Shown: positions 26,781 through 35,753, counted from the stretch's first letter. The stretch: 64,000 bases of DNA from UBA1275 sp038124025 (GCA_038124025.1 JAYPBC010000006.1:33715-97714), one strand, 5' to 3'. A program made the numbers and translations. The notes: a model not told the origin generated them from the letters alone.

Positions 26781-27434
26781 TTATTTAAGTGATTTATTTT
26801 GGGATGATCGATAGACATCATGCATACCTAAACCCGATAGTATTTGGGATCGATATTTGTTTATTCTATTAAGTCGAGTTTGACTCTTTTTTGCTTGGCT
26901 GAAGAAAATAATATAGCCACGCTGCCTGCCAGAGCTTAGGGCATAAAAGGCTTGTTCAAAGGGCGGATCTTCTATAAAAGCGGTTTGTAATTCATCCGGA
27001 ACATCTGATATAGGAGGACTTGGTGGAACCTGTAAACCCGCCTTTTCGATGCGAATAGCTTCTGCTAAATACTGCATAATTAAGGAGTGATCCTCATTTA
27101 TCTGTGCCAGCTTAGTCCATCGTAATTGGCGCCCATGACGTGAATTCATTCCAGGACTTATGAGCCTAGTTGCGGGATCGTTCATCAAGGAGCCCTTGAA
27201 AAAAGCTAGGCAGGCAAAATTCTTAAAAGCAGTCAAAATTACCACATTTTTTCCGTTCAAGGTATAACAGGGTTGGGACCACTTGAATTCTTCAGTAAGG
27301 TCAGATGCTAACAGATATTCCCGCAATTGTATAAGTAAATCGGCCCATGGATGTACTTTACAAGCGGGCGTTTGATAATGTGGACAGCGACCGCAACCAT
27401 TCGAAAAATAATGATCCACATTAGGATTCATCAA
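26781..27434 (-). CDS. YdeI/OmpD-associated family protein (DUF1801-like)
   Basis: A 217-residue cytoplasmic protein. The central part EEFKWSQPCYTLNGKNVVILTAFKNFACLAFFKG belongs to the DUF1801/YdhG fold, and the C-terminal segment (LQTAFIEDPPFEQAFYALSSGRQRGYIIFFSQAKKSQTR) is the YdeI/OmpD-associated motif. The N-terminus has a Cys-rich patch (CGRCPHYQTPAC). Biochemical function is unknown. It overlaps the ElaA-like gene by 14 bp, so the two are likely co-transcribed. Confidence 0.8.
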   Translation of the reverse strand: MMNPNVDHYFSNGCGRCPHYQTPACKVHPWADLLIQLREYLLASDLTEEFKWSQPCYTLNGKNVVILTAFKNFACLAFFKGSLMNDPATRLISPGMNSRHGRQLRWTKLAQINEDHSLIMQYLAEAIRIEKAGLQVPPSPPISDVPDELQTAFIEDPPFEQAFYALSSGRQRGYIIFFSQAKKSQTRLNRINKYRSQILSGLGMHDVYRSSQNKSLK

Positions 27435-27876
27435 AAAACTCCAATTTCATGTGGATGTGTGGTATATCATCTACATCGTATACCGGGCCTAGAGCGGCAA
27501 ATCCAAACTGCTCATAATATGCCTGCAGCGGATGCTGCGCCTCGATGGATATAGCCTCATTTGGATAGGTTTGGCGGCAGAGTTGAATGCCATTTTGAAT
27601 AAGTTCTGGGCCCAAATTACTCCCACGATATTTTTGAGAAACTATAATTCTTCCAAGTGCGGGTTCTTTAAAATGGTGTCCAGGAGGGACTATCCTTAAG
27701 TAAGAAATTAGCTGATCTTCCTGCACTCCGAGTAGGTGCAAACAAGAAGGATCCATACCGTCAATGTCGGCATAAAGACATTCTTGCTCGAGCATAAATA
27801 CCTCTTGACGAAGTTGGTAGATACACATGCTTTCTGTAGGGGTGAGTTCTCCAAATGATTTTAGTAGATAATTCAA
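27421..27876 (-). CDS. ElaA-like GNAT N-acetyltransferase
   Basis: A GNAT-fold acetyltransferase of 151 residues, similar in layout to E. coli ElaA: LRQEVFMLEQECLYADIDGMD near the N-terminus, then the acetyl-CoA-binding strand and loop LGRIIVSQKYRGSNLGPELI, and EAQHPLQAYYEQFGF near the C-terminus. The acceptor is unknown. It is the first gene of a two-gene unit with the YdeI-like gene. Confidence 0.85.
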   Translation of the reverse strand: MNYLLKSFGELTPTESMCIYQLRQEVFMLEQECLYADIDGMDPSCLHLLGVQEDQLISYLRIVPPGHHFKEPALGRIIVSQKYRGSNLGPELIQNGIQLCRQTYPNEAISIEAQHPLQAYYEQFGFAALGPVYDVDDIPHIHMKLEFFDES

Positions 27877-28034
27877 CGAACTTCTCAGCTTATTGGGCTA
27901 TTATTTATCGAATGAATTTGAATGTAGTAAAAAAAACTAACTCTAAGCTATTTCAAATTTTTGCGGCTAAGTAGCATTTGTTGCTAACAAAATTGAGTAA
28001 ACAGCGTATACACCAGAAAATAAAATGCGTTCTT

Positions 28035-28358
28035 ATGGTAAATTTTCTTGTACTTAGCTTAGCCGTATTTATATCAGCTCGCCTTTTAGATGGAGTTGAA
28101 ATTCGCAGTTATTGGACCGCATTGGGTGTTGCCTTTGGTTTATCCTTAGTCAATGTACTCTTAAAGCCCATTCTTGTAGTGCTAAGCATCCCTTTCATCG
28201 TGTTGACTCTTGGTTTATTTATGCTTGTCATAAATGCAGCCTTAATCATGCTTATTGACAAACTGGTTGATGGACTTCGAATTCGTAATTTTACTTGGGC
28301 AGCTATATTCAGCCTGCTAATATCCCTAGTAAATACAGGACTTAACGCACTGCTCTAA
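28035..28358 (+). CDS. Phage-holin-superfamily IV membrane protein
   Basis: A small, very hydrophobic protein of the family often named mycobacterial 4-TMS phage holin (superfamily IV), which is widespread in chromosomes with no phage nearby. Four membrane segments can be traced, with the family pattern GLSLVNVLLKPILVVLSIPF and LTLGLFMLVINAALIM. I start at the ATG at 28035 (107 residues); a TTG at 27978 would add 19 basic residues. The stop overlaps the convergent icd stop by 4 bp. No lysis genes are nearby, so a phage role is not supported. Confidence 0.8.
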   Translation: MVNFLVLSLAVFISARLLDGVEIRSYWTALGVAFGLSLVNVLLKPILVVLSIPFIVLTLGLFMLVINAALIMLIDKLVDGLRIRNFTWAAIFSLLISLVNTGLNALL

Positions 28359-29362
28359 AGGTTATCAATAACTGCCTGTGTAAACGTTTGGGTGGTGCCT
28401 TTTCCGCCAATGTCTGGCGTGCAATACACTTTCTTTTCCACCAAGGTTTTGTAGATAGCTTTGGCGATGTTACTGGCCACTGGTTTTTGGTCGATATGTT
28501 CTAAAAGCATTAAGGAAGAAAATAAAAGCGCCATGGGATTTGCCTTACCCAGGCCCGAGATATCCGGTGCGGAACCATGGACGGCCTCGAACATCGCCTG
28601 ATCATCCCCCATGTTTGCAGCTCCAGTAACACCCAAACCACCCACCAAACCCGAAGCCAAATCAGAAAGAATATCACCGAACAAGTTGGTGGTAACCACT
28701 ACATCGAAACGCTCTGGTCGCATAACCATTTGCATGGCCATATTATCTACAATTAAGTCTTCAAATTCTATATCACTATAATCTTTAGATACCCGTCTAC
28801 CAACCTCTAAGAACAAACCGGTAGTGTATTTTAGAATATTGGCTTTATGGACCAAGCTTACTTTTTGGCGGTCATGGGTGAGTGCATATTCGAAGGCTGA
28901 CCGAATAATACGTTCACTTGCTTGTTCGGTGACCACAGCAATACTTTCTGCATGGTTTTTTTGGTTGTCATCTATCCAGTGTTCTTTTCCAATGTATAGC
29001 CCTTGTGTATTTTCCCGAAAGATTACCATATCAACTTGCTTAAATGGGCTGTCTATACTTGGTAAGGTGCGGGCTGGGCGGATATTAGCGTATAAGTCAA
29101 AGTGTTGTCTTAGGGCTACATTGACCGATCTAAAGCCCGTCCCAACTGGAGTTGTAAGTGGCCCCTTTAATAATACCTTATGCTCTCGAATGGCCGCAAC
29201 AGTTTCATCGGGTAGTGGGCTTCCCAATTCTTCATAGGCCCCTAGTCCAGCGCGGGCATCTATCCATTCTATTTGAGCACCTGCTTGTTCTAAAATAGTG
29301 CTAACCGCTTCTGTTATTTCAATTCCGATACCGTCTCCGGCAATACGTACGACTTTTTGCAT
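28355..29362 (-). CDS. icd: Isocitrate dehydrogenase, NAD-dependent type
   Basis: A 335-residue member of the isocitrate/isopropylmalate dehydrogenase family. GDGIGIE is the N-terminal dinucleotide-region motif; LYANIRPARTLPS, FRENTQGLYIG and the metal-binding VTTNLFGDILSDLASGLVGGLG follow, and HGSAPDISGLGKANP is near the end. The GTGFRSVNVALRQHFDLYANIRP stretch is typical of the short NAD-linked isocitrate dehydrogenases. A homo-isocitrate or isopropylmalate specificity is less likely, and no leu genes are nearby. Confidence 0.82.
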   Translation of the reverse strand: MQKVVRIAGDGIGIEITEAVSTILEQAGAQIEWIDARAGLGAYEELGSPLPDETVAAIREHKVLLKGPLTTPVGTGFRSVNVALRQHFDLYANIRPARTLPSIDSPFKQVDMVIFRENTQGLYIGKEHWIDDNQKNHAESIAVVTEQASERIIRSAFEYALTHDRQKVSLVHKANILKYTTGLFLEVGRRVSKDYSDIEFEDLIVDNMAMQMVMRPERFDVVVTTNLFGDILSDLASGLVGGLGVTGAANMGDDQAMFEAVHGSAPDISGLGKANPMALLFSSLMLLEHIDQKPVASNIAKAIYKTLVEKKVYCTPDIGGKGTTQTFTQAVIDNL

Positions 29363-29485
29363 AATTATTTTTTTTTGAAAGATACGGACTATGGGAACAA
29401 CCTGTACGTGCTTCTCGTTTTGTTATGTAAAGAAATTTTAATGAACAACCTTATTTGGTTTCCCTAACTAGTCAGGAATTTACTT

Positions 29486-30982
29486 ATGAGCGATACTTCG
29501 CCAGATAACCCCATTTTTGTCTGGTTTCGAAATGATCTTCGAATTCACGACAATCCGTGCTTACATGCTGCAATCCAACAAGGTAGGGTTCAACCCATAT
29601 ATGTAATCGATCCAAGAATGTTTCAGTCTACTGCTTTTGGATTGCCAAGAATGGGGAAACATCGACGCCGGTTTTTACGTGAATCTTTGGAGAATCTACG
29701 CTCACAATTAAAAAGTATCGGATTAAATTTACTCGTCTTAAGTGCGAAGCCGGAAGAACTATTACCTAAGTTGCTTCAGGCCCTACCCACCGCCAAGCTC
29801 TTTTTTTCATATGAGTATGCGTATGAAGAAACACAGATTGAAGATGCTTTGGCATATGAACTTTCCTCGAGCCGTTGGGAGGGATTTTGGTCTGGTACCT
29901 TAATGGATCCTGAGAGTCTTCCGTTTACTCTTGAAAACTTACCAAATGGCTTTAGTTCTTTTCGCAAAAAAGTGGAAAAATATGCAGATATACCTGTTCC
30001 AGTGCCTACACCTAGCCAAGCAAAAAGTTTTAAGGTGGATGATTGGGGCAGGGATTCTTTTGCACTTTCTATTTTTGCGGAATTAGATCAGACAAGCACA
30101 CATCTTCAAGATATTGAAACACTCGGCCTCGCTCCCATAAATCCTGTGGCGGAAATCGAAGAAGAGCTCAATAGGCATAGATCCGAATGGGAAGAATTAT
30201 TTAAAGGAGGGGAAGAGGCAGGTTTAGCAAGATTGGAATACTATGTATGGCAGACCAATTTGGTGGCGAGATATAAGAAAACAAGAAATGGTCTGGTAGG
30301 TACAGATTATTCGACTAAATTTTCACCTTGGTTAGCAAACGGAAGCCTGTCGGCACGCATGATTGCTAGCCAAATACATGATTACGAGCGTCAGCGTACG
30401 AAAAATGATTCGACATACTGGGTCATTTTTGAGCTCTTATGGAGAGATTTCTTTCGATTTGCAGCATACCAATACGGGAAAAAGTGGTTTTCGAAAGGAG
30501 GTATCCAATCCAATGTTCGTGACTATGATAACAAGGAAGATTATTTTGAAGCATGGATAACTGGACAAACGGGTTTTTCATTCGTGGATGCTAATATGCG
30601 TGAATTGGCCACAACGGGTTTTATGAGTAATCGAGGGCGCCAAAATGTTGCTAGTTTTTTTACGCAAAATTTAAATATGGACTGGCGTTGGGGGGCAGAA
30701 TATTTTGAGTCTATGTTGCTGGATTATGATCCTGCATCCAATTATGGTAATTGGATGTATAATGCCACACTGGGCCATGATCCTAGAAATAGATTTTTTA
30801 ACATTGAATTACAGGCCGATCGTTACGATTCTTCCGGAGAATATGTTATGTTATGGTGTAGGAAATTAAAGAAGGTGCCTAAATCGTTACGTCATGAGCC
30901 TTATGTATATAACCAGTCAATGTTTGCGGCGCCTATTATAGATTTAGAAAAGAGTTATGAAGAAATCAGAAAGAGAGCATAA
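29486..30982 (+). CDS. Cryptochrome/photolyase of the CRY-DASH group
   Basis: A 498-residue flavoprotein. The N-terminal photolyase domain starts FVWFRNDLRIHDNPCL and binds the antenna chromophore. The FAD domain has WLANGSLSARMIASQIHDYE, STYWVIFELLWRDFFRF, SNRGRQNVASFF and LDYDPASNYGNWMYNATLG. The C-terminal YDSSGEYVMLWCRKLKKVP is the CRY-DASH form. These proteins repair cyclobutane dimers mainly in single-stranded DNA and may also sense light. Two small genes follow with no gap. Confidence 0.93.
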   Translation: MSDTSPDNPIFVWFRNDLRIHDNPCLHAAIQQGRVQPIYVIDPRMFQSTAFGLPRMGKHRRRFLRESLENLRSQLKSIGLNLLVLSAKPEELLPKLLQALPTAKLFFSYEYAYEETQIEDALAYELSSSRWEGFWSGTLMDPESLPFTLENLPNGFSSFRKKVEKYADIPVPVPTPSQAKSFKVDDWGRDSFALSIFAELDQTSTHLQDIETLGLAPINPVAEIEEELNRHRSEWEELFKGGEEAGLARLEYYVWQTNLVARYKKTRNGLVGTDYSTKFSPWLANGSLSARMIASQIHDYERQRTKNDSTYWVIFELLWRDFFRFAAYQYGKKWFSKGGIQSNVRDYDNKEDYFEAWITGQTGFSFVDANMRELATTGFMSNRGRQNVASFFTQNLNMDWRWGAEYFESMLLDYDPASNYGNWMYNATLGHDPRNRFFNIELQADRYDSSGEYVMLWCRKLKKVPKSLRHEPYVYNQSMFAAPIIDLEKSYEEIRKRA

Positions 30983-31223
30983 GTTGTATTTAATCCCAGG
31001 GAAAAAGCCGAAAACAAAACATCCACTGGACTATAAAAGTGTTAAAACAAACCTTTCAGATATTACAAGAAGTTTGTTTTCGGATGCTTGGCGCAGCTAT
31101 TTAGACGAGGTCTACATGGTAGCTAGGCACGTGAATGAAAACCGTATCAAAACGTTAAACAAACGTGAACTAGCGAAAATGAAAATTAGCGCACGCAAAA
31201 AGCAACAAGATAACAAGGGTTAA
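30957..31223 (+). CDS. Small basic protein of unknown function, photolyase operon
   Basis: An 88-residue, strongly basic protein that I do not recognise. It begins inside the last 26 bp of the CRY-DASH gene in another frame. The middle (LSDITRSLFSDAWRSYLDEVYMVARHVNENRI) is probably helical and the tail is rich in Lys and Arg. The overlap at the start and the DUF2256 gene downstream suggest a three-gene unit linked to photorepair. The charge would allow nucleic-acid binding, but that is only inference. Confidence 0.6.
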   Translation: MKKSEREHKLYLIPGKKPKTKHPLDYKSVKTNLSDITRSLFSDAWRSYLDEVYMVARHVNENRIKTLNKRELAKMKISARKKQQDNKG

Positions 31224-31269
31224 ATTTTTCATGTTTGAAAAATGAGAGCATCATTAACTCCACATCGGT

Positions 31270-31416
31270 TTGAAAAAATCAGAGCTACCAACCAAAATTT
31301 GTCCAGTTTGTGAGCGCCCATTTGTGTGGAGAAAAAAATGGAAAAAAGACTGGGATCAGGTGAAATATTGCAGTGAGCGCTGTAGAAGGTCTAAAAAGAC
31401 AATCGGTTCCAAATGA
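31270..31416 (+). CDS. DUF2256 small zinc-ribbon-like protein
   Basis: A 48-residue protein starting at TTG (31270); an in-frame stop just upstream leaves little choice. The four cysteines CPVCERPF ... KYCSERCRR and the aromatic middle WRKKWKKDWDQVKYC are the DUF2256 signature. The family is very often found beside photolyase or cryptochrome genes, as here, 46 bp after the 88-residue gene. The last 26 bp overlap, in antisense, the end of the convergent SDR gene. The role is unknown; zinc binding by the Cys4 set is likely. Confidence 0.88.
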   Translation: MKKSELPTKICPVCERPFVWRKKWKKDWDQVKYCSERCRRSKKTIGSK

Positions 31417-32140
31417 AATAAGGAACAAGATCGGCAAGTTCAGCTAACAAGCGCCAACGTTTGGTAATATAAATTCGCTTTTTCTTTTTTTCTATTCCTT
31501 TTATCATCATCCTGGCTGCTCGCTCAGTGGAAGCCATCCAAAAAGTATGTGGATTGTCTTGGGTCATCTCCGAGACCACATAGCCAGGGCGAATATCAGT
31601 GATATCGAGTTTTAAATTTAAGGCGTTGGCTTTCATGCGAAAACCTGTCATATAATTAGACACAAAGTGTTTACTTGCTGTATATACGGGTGCATGCCCA
31701 GAAGCAAGATGCGAGGCGATGGATGACATGCCCACAATATGCCCAATACCCTGCTCTTGAAAGCGTGCAAAAGCCCAATGCAAACCATGTGCAAAGGCAC
31801 GTACATTTATGTCAATGGTTTGGGCATCGGAGTCCCAAGGTGCCTTCAGATCATCTCGGCCAACTCCAGCATTTAAAATAATACCATCGATTCCGCCCAT
31901 AGCTGAGACTAGATCAGTATATGCTTTCGCACTTTCGAACTCATCAGAAAGGTCCACAGGGTATATAAATACCTTGCCTGGTTTATCCACTAACTCTTCC
32001 TTCAAGCGAATTAAGCGTTTCTCTCTACGAGCAACGAGTCCAAGAACATATCCTTTGGCCGCTAGTTGACGAGCCAATTCTTCACCAATTCCAGAGCTTG
32101 CGCCAGTAATAATATACCTTGGCGGATGTGTGATTGACAT
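31391..32140 (-). CDS. SDR-family oxidoreductase
   Basis: A classical short-chain dehydrogenase of 249 residues. The cofactor loop is TGASSGIGEELARQLA, NAGVG is the second nucleotide motif, and the catalytic set is Ser in MSSIASH plus Tyr-x-x-x-Lys in YTASKHF. The substrate is not predictable. It lies 21 bp after the TolC-like gene on the same strand and may belong to that transcript. The C-terminus IKGIEKKKKRIYITKRWRLL is basic and hydrophobic, suggesting membrane contact. Confidence 0.88.
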   Translation of the reverse strand: MSITHPPRYIITGASSGIGEELARQLAAKGYVLGLVARREKRLIRLKEELVDKPGKVFIYPVDLSDEFESAKAYTDLVSAMGGIDGIILNAGVGRDDLKAPWDSDAQTIDINVRAFAHGLHWAFARFQEQGIGHIVGMSSIASHLASGHAPVYTASKHFVSNYMTGFRMKANALNLKLDITDIRPGYVVSEMTQDNPHTFWMASTERAARMMIKGIEKKKKRIYITKRWRLLAELADLVPYFIWNRLSF

Positions 32141-32161
32141 TAATCTTAGATGATGTTGAAA

Positions 32162-33487
32162 TTAATAGGACTCACTATCTAACCAGTCTATCAGTGGCTC
32201 GGATGAAAGGAACCCCTTACTGCTCAGATAACCAATATAGGTCTTAATCATTTCAAAATACCATTGATGCTCAATTTCTTGCCAGTCTAGTTGCATTTCT
32301 TGCCACTCGAGAGCTTCTAGTGGCTCATATTCATCCATTGTTTGAAGAGTTTGTTGCATCTCCTGAAGGTTCAATTGGGAATAAAGTTGTTGTAATTCTG
32401 TGTTTTTAGCTAAGAGTAATTCTAAATGTACTTTCCAGTTATTCTGTTCCTGATTTGCCTCATCTTGCTCGGCTACTACTTCAAGGCTGCGCTCTTTTTC
32501 TTCTAGTGATAAATCCATAAGGTCGGCCCGGTCTCTTTGAAATAATGGAAGACTGATTCCAGCTGATATTCCCAATAAACTTGTATTCGTTCTATTTGGG
32601 AAGTATTCAGTTTGAATAAAACCAAGGTCGAAATTGGCCCGTTCTATGTCTTGCTCTATTTGCGTTTCTTGAAGGGCAAGTTGAGCTAAATATACTTGAA
32701 GAGGTTGTGAAAGCGATTCATTTTGGGTGGTTCGTAAAAAAGTATGAATATGTGCGGTCGTTATCGTACTGCGAAGCCCCCACGAGAGGATGTAATTACT
32801 CGTCATCTTATCCCCTAATTTTGAGGCAATAATACGTTCGAGCTCATCTAATCTGATCTCTAAATTGGTTTTCTTACTCCACAATTTTAGCACATCCGCA
32901 TGGGCTTGAGTAAAGTTTTTAGCATCAAAAAAATTAGCTCCAGGAAATTCTTTTAACCAGTCGATTCTCTTTTGGTTAATAGATATACGTTCATTGACAA
33001 ATGTACGTTCTTGCTGGATTTCTAACCAAGCAATAATGAGTTCATAGCGTTCAAGTATCTCTTGATCCAACTCTTTTGATGCGTCTGCCCTAAGCTGCAA
33101 TTTTCGAATGTTATAAAGTTCTTCCGTCTTTTTCCTAATTAGGGGGTTTGTGGGACGGAATCGCAGATCATAGCGTTGGTCTTGGGGTTGGAACTCGTCA
33201 TTTGAAACCCGAAACTCAATTTCCTCTAATACCGTTGGCCGTGCTTTTTTTGGTTCTAAAAGATTAATTTGGTCATGTAGAGTTTGCACATTTTTATCTT
33301 CCTTAGAAAGACGAATGAATCGCAAACGATCTAGCGTATCTAATGGGTTAGTGTGATTGGCTTCGCGATGAAAAGGAAGGTAGAAGCTATGTGTTAAAAG
33401 CTCTTCATAGCTGTGGGCATGAGTGGTTGAATTAGCACCAAAGAGGAAGGCTCCTATGAGTAATACGAGTACTTTCATCCTACTCAA
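32162..33487 (-). CDS. TolC-like outer membrane efflux protein
   Basis: A 441-residue secreted protein with a signal peptide (about 1-24). Long heptad-like helices rich in E, Q and L (about 120-240 and 280-400) flank a short GISAGISLPLFQRDRAD, the TolC-family strand and helix boundary. This layout fits an outer-membrane channel or a periplasmic relative, although sequence identity to named TolC proteins is low. It overlaps the upstream adaptor gene by 8 bp, so the two proteins are probably partners. Confidence 0.7.
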   Translation of the reverse strand: MSRMKVLVLLIGAFLFGANSTTHAHSYEELLTHSFYLPFHREANHTNPLDTLDRLRFIRLSKEDKNVQTLHDQINLLEPKKARPTVLEEIEFRVSNDEFQPQDQRYDLRFRPTNPLIRKKTEELYNIRKLQLRADASKELDQEILERYELIIAWLEIQQERTFVNERISINQKRIDWLKEFPGANFFDAKNFTQAHADVLKLWSKKTNLEIRLDELERIIASKLGDKMTSNYILSWGLRSTITTAHIHTFLRTTQNESLSQPLQVYLAQLALQETQIEQDIERANFDLGFIQTEYFPNRTNTSLLGISAGISLPLFQRDRADLMDLSLEEKERSLEVVAEQDEANQEQNNWKVHLELLLAKNTELQQLYSQLNLQEMQQTLQTMDEYEPLEALEWQEMQLDWQEIEHQWYFEMIKTYIGYLSSKGFLSSEPLIDWLDSESY

Positions 33488-34460
33488 TGATTACTTTCTC
33501 ACCGACAGGTAGTGGATTATCTTCTGGGATTTCAATAAATATTTCGAGCCCAAAGGTAGTAATAGAGCTTGAATTTTGAAGTATGTTGGGAAGGGCAACT
33601 ACAGAACCAAATCCGGTGATAACCCCAGAACTAATTAAACTTGATTGCTCTGAGGAACGAACTAAAACCGTGTCACCGAGCTCCTTGTTTCTGTCTTTTT
33701 GACCTACAAGATATCCTACAATAGAGGTTGGGTGTCGAGGGTTTAAGGTTAATAGAGGGGTGAAGGAATCTACTTGTTCCTGTGGCTTTACATATACCCG
33801 TTCGACCACCCCATCGGCCTGAGCCACACGGGTTAGATTATCTACCATGCGCTCTTTCCACTGCAACTCTTGGCGTGCGAGCTCCTGACGAGCACGAATT
33901 TGGGAAACATCAAACAAATGTTCTTGAGTAACATCATTTACCCGAATCTCAATAGCTTGTAGTTCTAAAGAAAGTTGTTGTTTGAGGGATTCAATTTGTA
34001 GTTCTAATTCATTGTTTTGATCACTATCACCCAGAGCCGATTCAATACCAACGAGCTGCTTCTGAAGGGCTAAGCGTTGAGCCAGCTGATTGATTTCTGC
34101 ATTGAATGATTGCGTACTTTGTTGTTTCTCAGAGTCAAATAGTGCAAGTTCAGACTCGAGTAATTCATTTTTTTCTTCGATCTCAGACTGCATCAGAATG
34201 AGTTCTTTGCGCAACTTTTCTATATCTAATTCTAGTTCGGGGCTGTATAGCGTAATTAGGGTATCACCGGCGGAAACAGTTTCGCCTGGAGACACATACG
34301 TTCTGATTATGGTAGCAGCACGGTCAGAATTTATGGTGTAAGCGTCAGAATAACTAACCCCTAAAAAAGATGTATTACCCTTGAAGAATTGGGTATTAAT
34401 TAATAGGAGTGATATTAAAAGTAGACCTGCAAACCAGTAAAAAGAATATTTTTGGTTCAT
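33480..34460 (-). CDS. HlyD-like periplasmic adaptor (membrane fusion protein)
   Basis: A 326-residue protein with one N-terminal membrane segment (about 8-24). The first half of a lipoyl domain, VSPGETVSAGDTLITLYSPEL, is followed by a long coiled-coil hairpin (about 75-215), then the second lipoyl half DGVVERVYVKPQEQVDSFTPLLTL and a beta-barrel. Such adaptors bridge an inner-membrane pump and a TolC channel. Here the neighbour on the pump side (9 bp upstream) is a DUF4956 protein, not a known pump. Confidence 0.82.
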   Translation of the reverse strand: MNQKYSFYWFAGLLLISLLLINTQFFKGNTSFLGVSYSDAYTINSDRAATIIRTYVSPGETVSAGDTLITLYSPELELDIEKLRKELILMQSEIEEKNELLESELALFDSEKQQSTQSFNAEINQLAQRLALQKQLVGIESALGDSDQNNELELQIESLKQQLSLELQAIEIRVNDVTQEHLFDVSQIRARQELARQELQWKERMVDNLTRVAQADGVVERVYVKPQEQVDSFTPLLTLNPRHPTSIVGYLVGQKDRNKELGDTVLVRSSEQSSLISSGVITGFGSVVALPNILQNSSSITTFGLEIFIEIPEDNPLPVGEKVIIE

Positions 34461-34469
34461 TTGGTACCT

Positions 34470-35144
34470 CTATATCTCTTCCATAGTTTCATTGTATGAA
34501 ATGGATACACGATCAACACCTTCTAAAGCCCGAAGAGATTCTAATAATTGGAAATGGTCACTTGGGTAGGGTAATACAATGGAAAACCGAGCATTGATTC
34601 GATTTTCGCGGATGGTAGTGCCTTTTTCGTGATACTGCTGAGTGTAGACCTCAAGCGATTGTTGAATACTTGAACGAGCATCCGCATTTTGCATTCTTAT
34701 GCTTAGCTCAGCTTTGATTTGTCCGCGTGTGGTAAAGTTAGTATAGTGAAGTACTAAGGCCATCCCACAAAATAGGATGGTGCCAGCAAAGGCTATAGTG
34801 AACCCATACACTCCAACCGCCAGACCACTACTTAAAGAGGCAAATATAAATAGTATATTCCTAGGATCTTGAACTCTAGTTCGAAAACGAATCATGGCAA
34901 GAGCACCAAATGCTCCAAGACCTCGGGCAAGACTATCACCTATCGCCATCATAACCATAGCTGCAACGATAGAACCAAGTGCTAGAGATTGGAATAAGTG
35001 TTTAGGATACTCAGGACCTGAATAGGTAATCCGATGTGTAATCGCTATTAAGGAGGAAAGAGCAAAAGCCCATACTAGAGAATATCCTACGTTTATAAAC
35101 GTGGGATAGTCGTAAACCGGCTGATCAGGGAATAACTCAAACAT
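34470..35144 (-). CDS. DUF4956 inner-membrane protein
   Basis: A 224-residue protein with about four membrane segments and a C-terminal soluble domain from about residue 145. The family core LARGLGAFGALAMIRFRTRVQDPRNILFIFASLSSGLA is strongly conserved. DUF4956 proteins are best known beside VTC polyphosphate polymerase and CotH genes, and neither is present here. The soluble tail (INARFSIVLPYPSDHFQLLESLRALEGVDRVSISYNE) looks like a small ferredoxin-like or ACT-like regulatory domain. It is the only candidate inner-membrane partner for the adaptor and TolC-like proteins encoded next to it. Confidence 0.85.
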   Translation of the reverse strand: MFELFPDQPVYDYPTFINVGYSLVWAFALSSLIAITHRITYSGPEYPKHLFQSLALGSIVAAMVMMAIGDSLARGLGAFGALAMIRFRTRVQDPRNILFIFASLSSGLAVGVYGFTIAFAGTILFCGMALVLHYTNFTTRGQIKAELSIRMQNADARSSIQQSLEVYTQQYHEKGTTIRENRINARFSIVLPYPSDHFQLLESLRALEGVDRVSISYNETMEEI

Positions 35145-35166
35145 GTAGTAAGTTTAAAAAAAGGAA

Positions 35167-35727
35167 TTAGGTGGTTCTATCGCCCCAAGCCCAAGAATAC
35201 GAGGAACGTTTAGCCCACTCCATAAGACCAAAGAAAGCACCTGCATACAATAGGTCACTAGCTAAGGTGTTGCGAAAAAATGGGATGGCCATTTCATAAC
35301 ATAGAACTAATCCACCCCAAGTGAGCGGGTAATCTGGATCAGAGAGCCAAACACCAAAATTAGATATAATAAAAAATAGTATGGATGCACCAATAGCGCC
35401 TCCAAGCACTCTAGGGATGGAGACTTTGCTCAGCATGATTGACCCCAATACAATGATCGCAGCAAAACTAAAATAAAGCCAACCAAATCCAGGGGTAAAA
35501 AGGACAAAGCTGTTATAAAACTCTGCATAAAGAATGTTATTTACTAATAAATCACTTATCCAATAAATACCTAATGGAGCTAAAAATCCCCAGACAGTAC
35601 GTCCAAAATAGGCTCCTGAAGCAAGAGCCATAGCTCCTATGGGGGCAAAGTTAAAGGGATGTGGAAAAAGGCGTGTGACTGCTGCTACAACTAACAACAA
35701 TATTAATATGAGATACTTTTTGTTCAT
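35167..35727 (-). CDS. DUF6580-type integral membrane protein
   Basis: A membrane protein with about five or six hydrophobic segments, matching the DUF6580 layout: TRLFPHPFNFAPIGAMALASGAYFG near the start, GIYWISDLLVNNILY in the middle and a TWGGL region near residue 145. I start at the ATG at 35727 (186 residues), because the frame upstream to 35778 runs through the yceI terminator. DUF6580 proteins are sometimes compared with ECF-type S components, so a small-molecule uptake role is possible. It lies 22 bp before the DUF4956 gene. Confidence 0.7.
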   Translation of the reverse strand: MNKKYLILILLLVVAAVTRLFPHPFNFAPIGAMALASGAYFGRTVWGFLAPLGIYWISDLLVNNILYAEFYNSFVLFTPGFGWLYFSFAAIIVLGSIMLSKVSIPRVLGGAIGASILFFIISNFGVWLSDPDYPLTWGGLVLCYEMAIPFFRNTLASDLLYAGAFFGLMEWAKRSSYSWAWGDRTT

Positions 35728-35753
35728 GATTAAAAGTACAATTTTCCGGTTAA

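Noticed and set aside
28035..28358. Prophage signal from the holin-family gene
   Set aside because: No endolysin, integrase or phage structural gene is near; the family is common in bacterial chromosomes.
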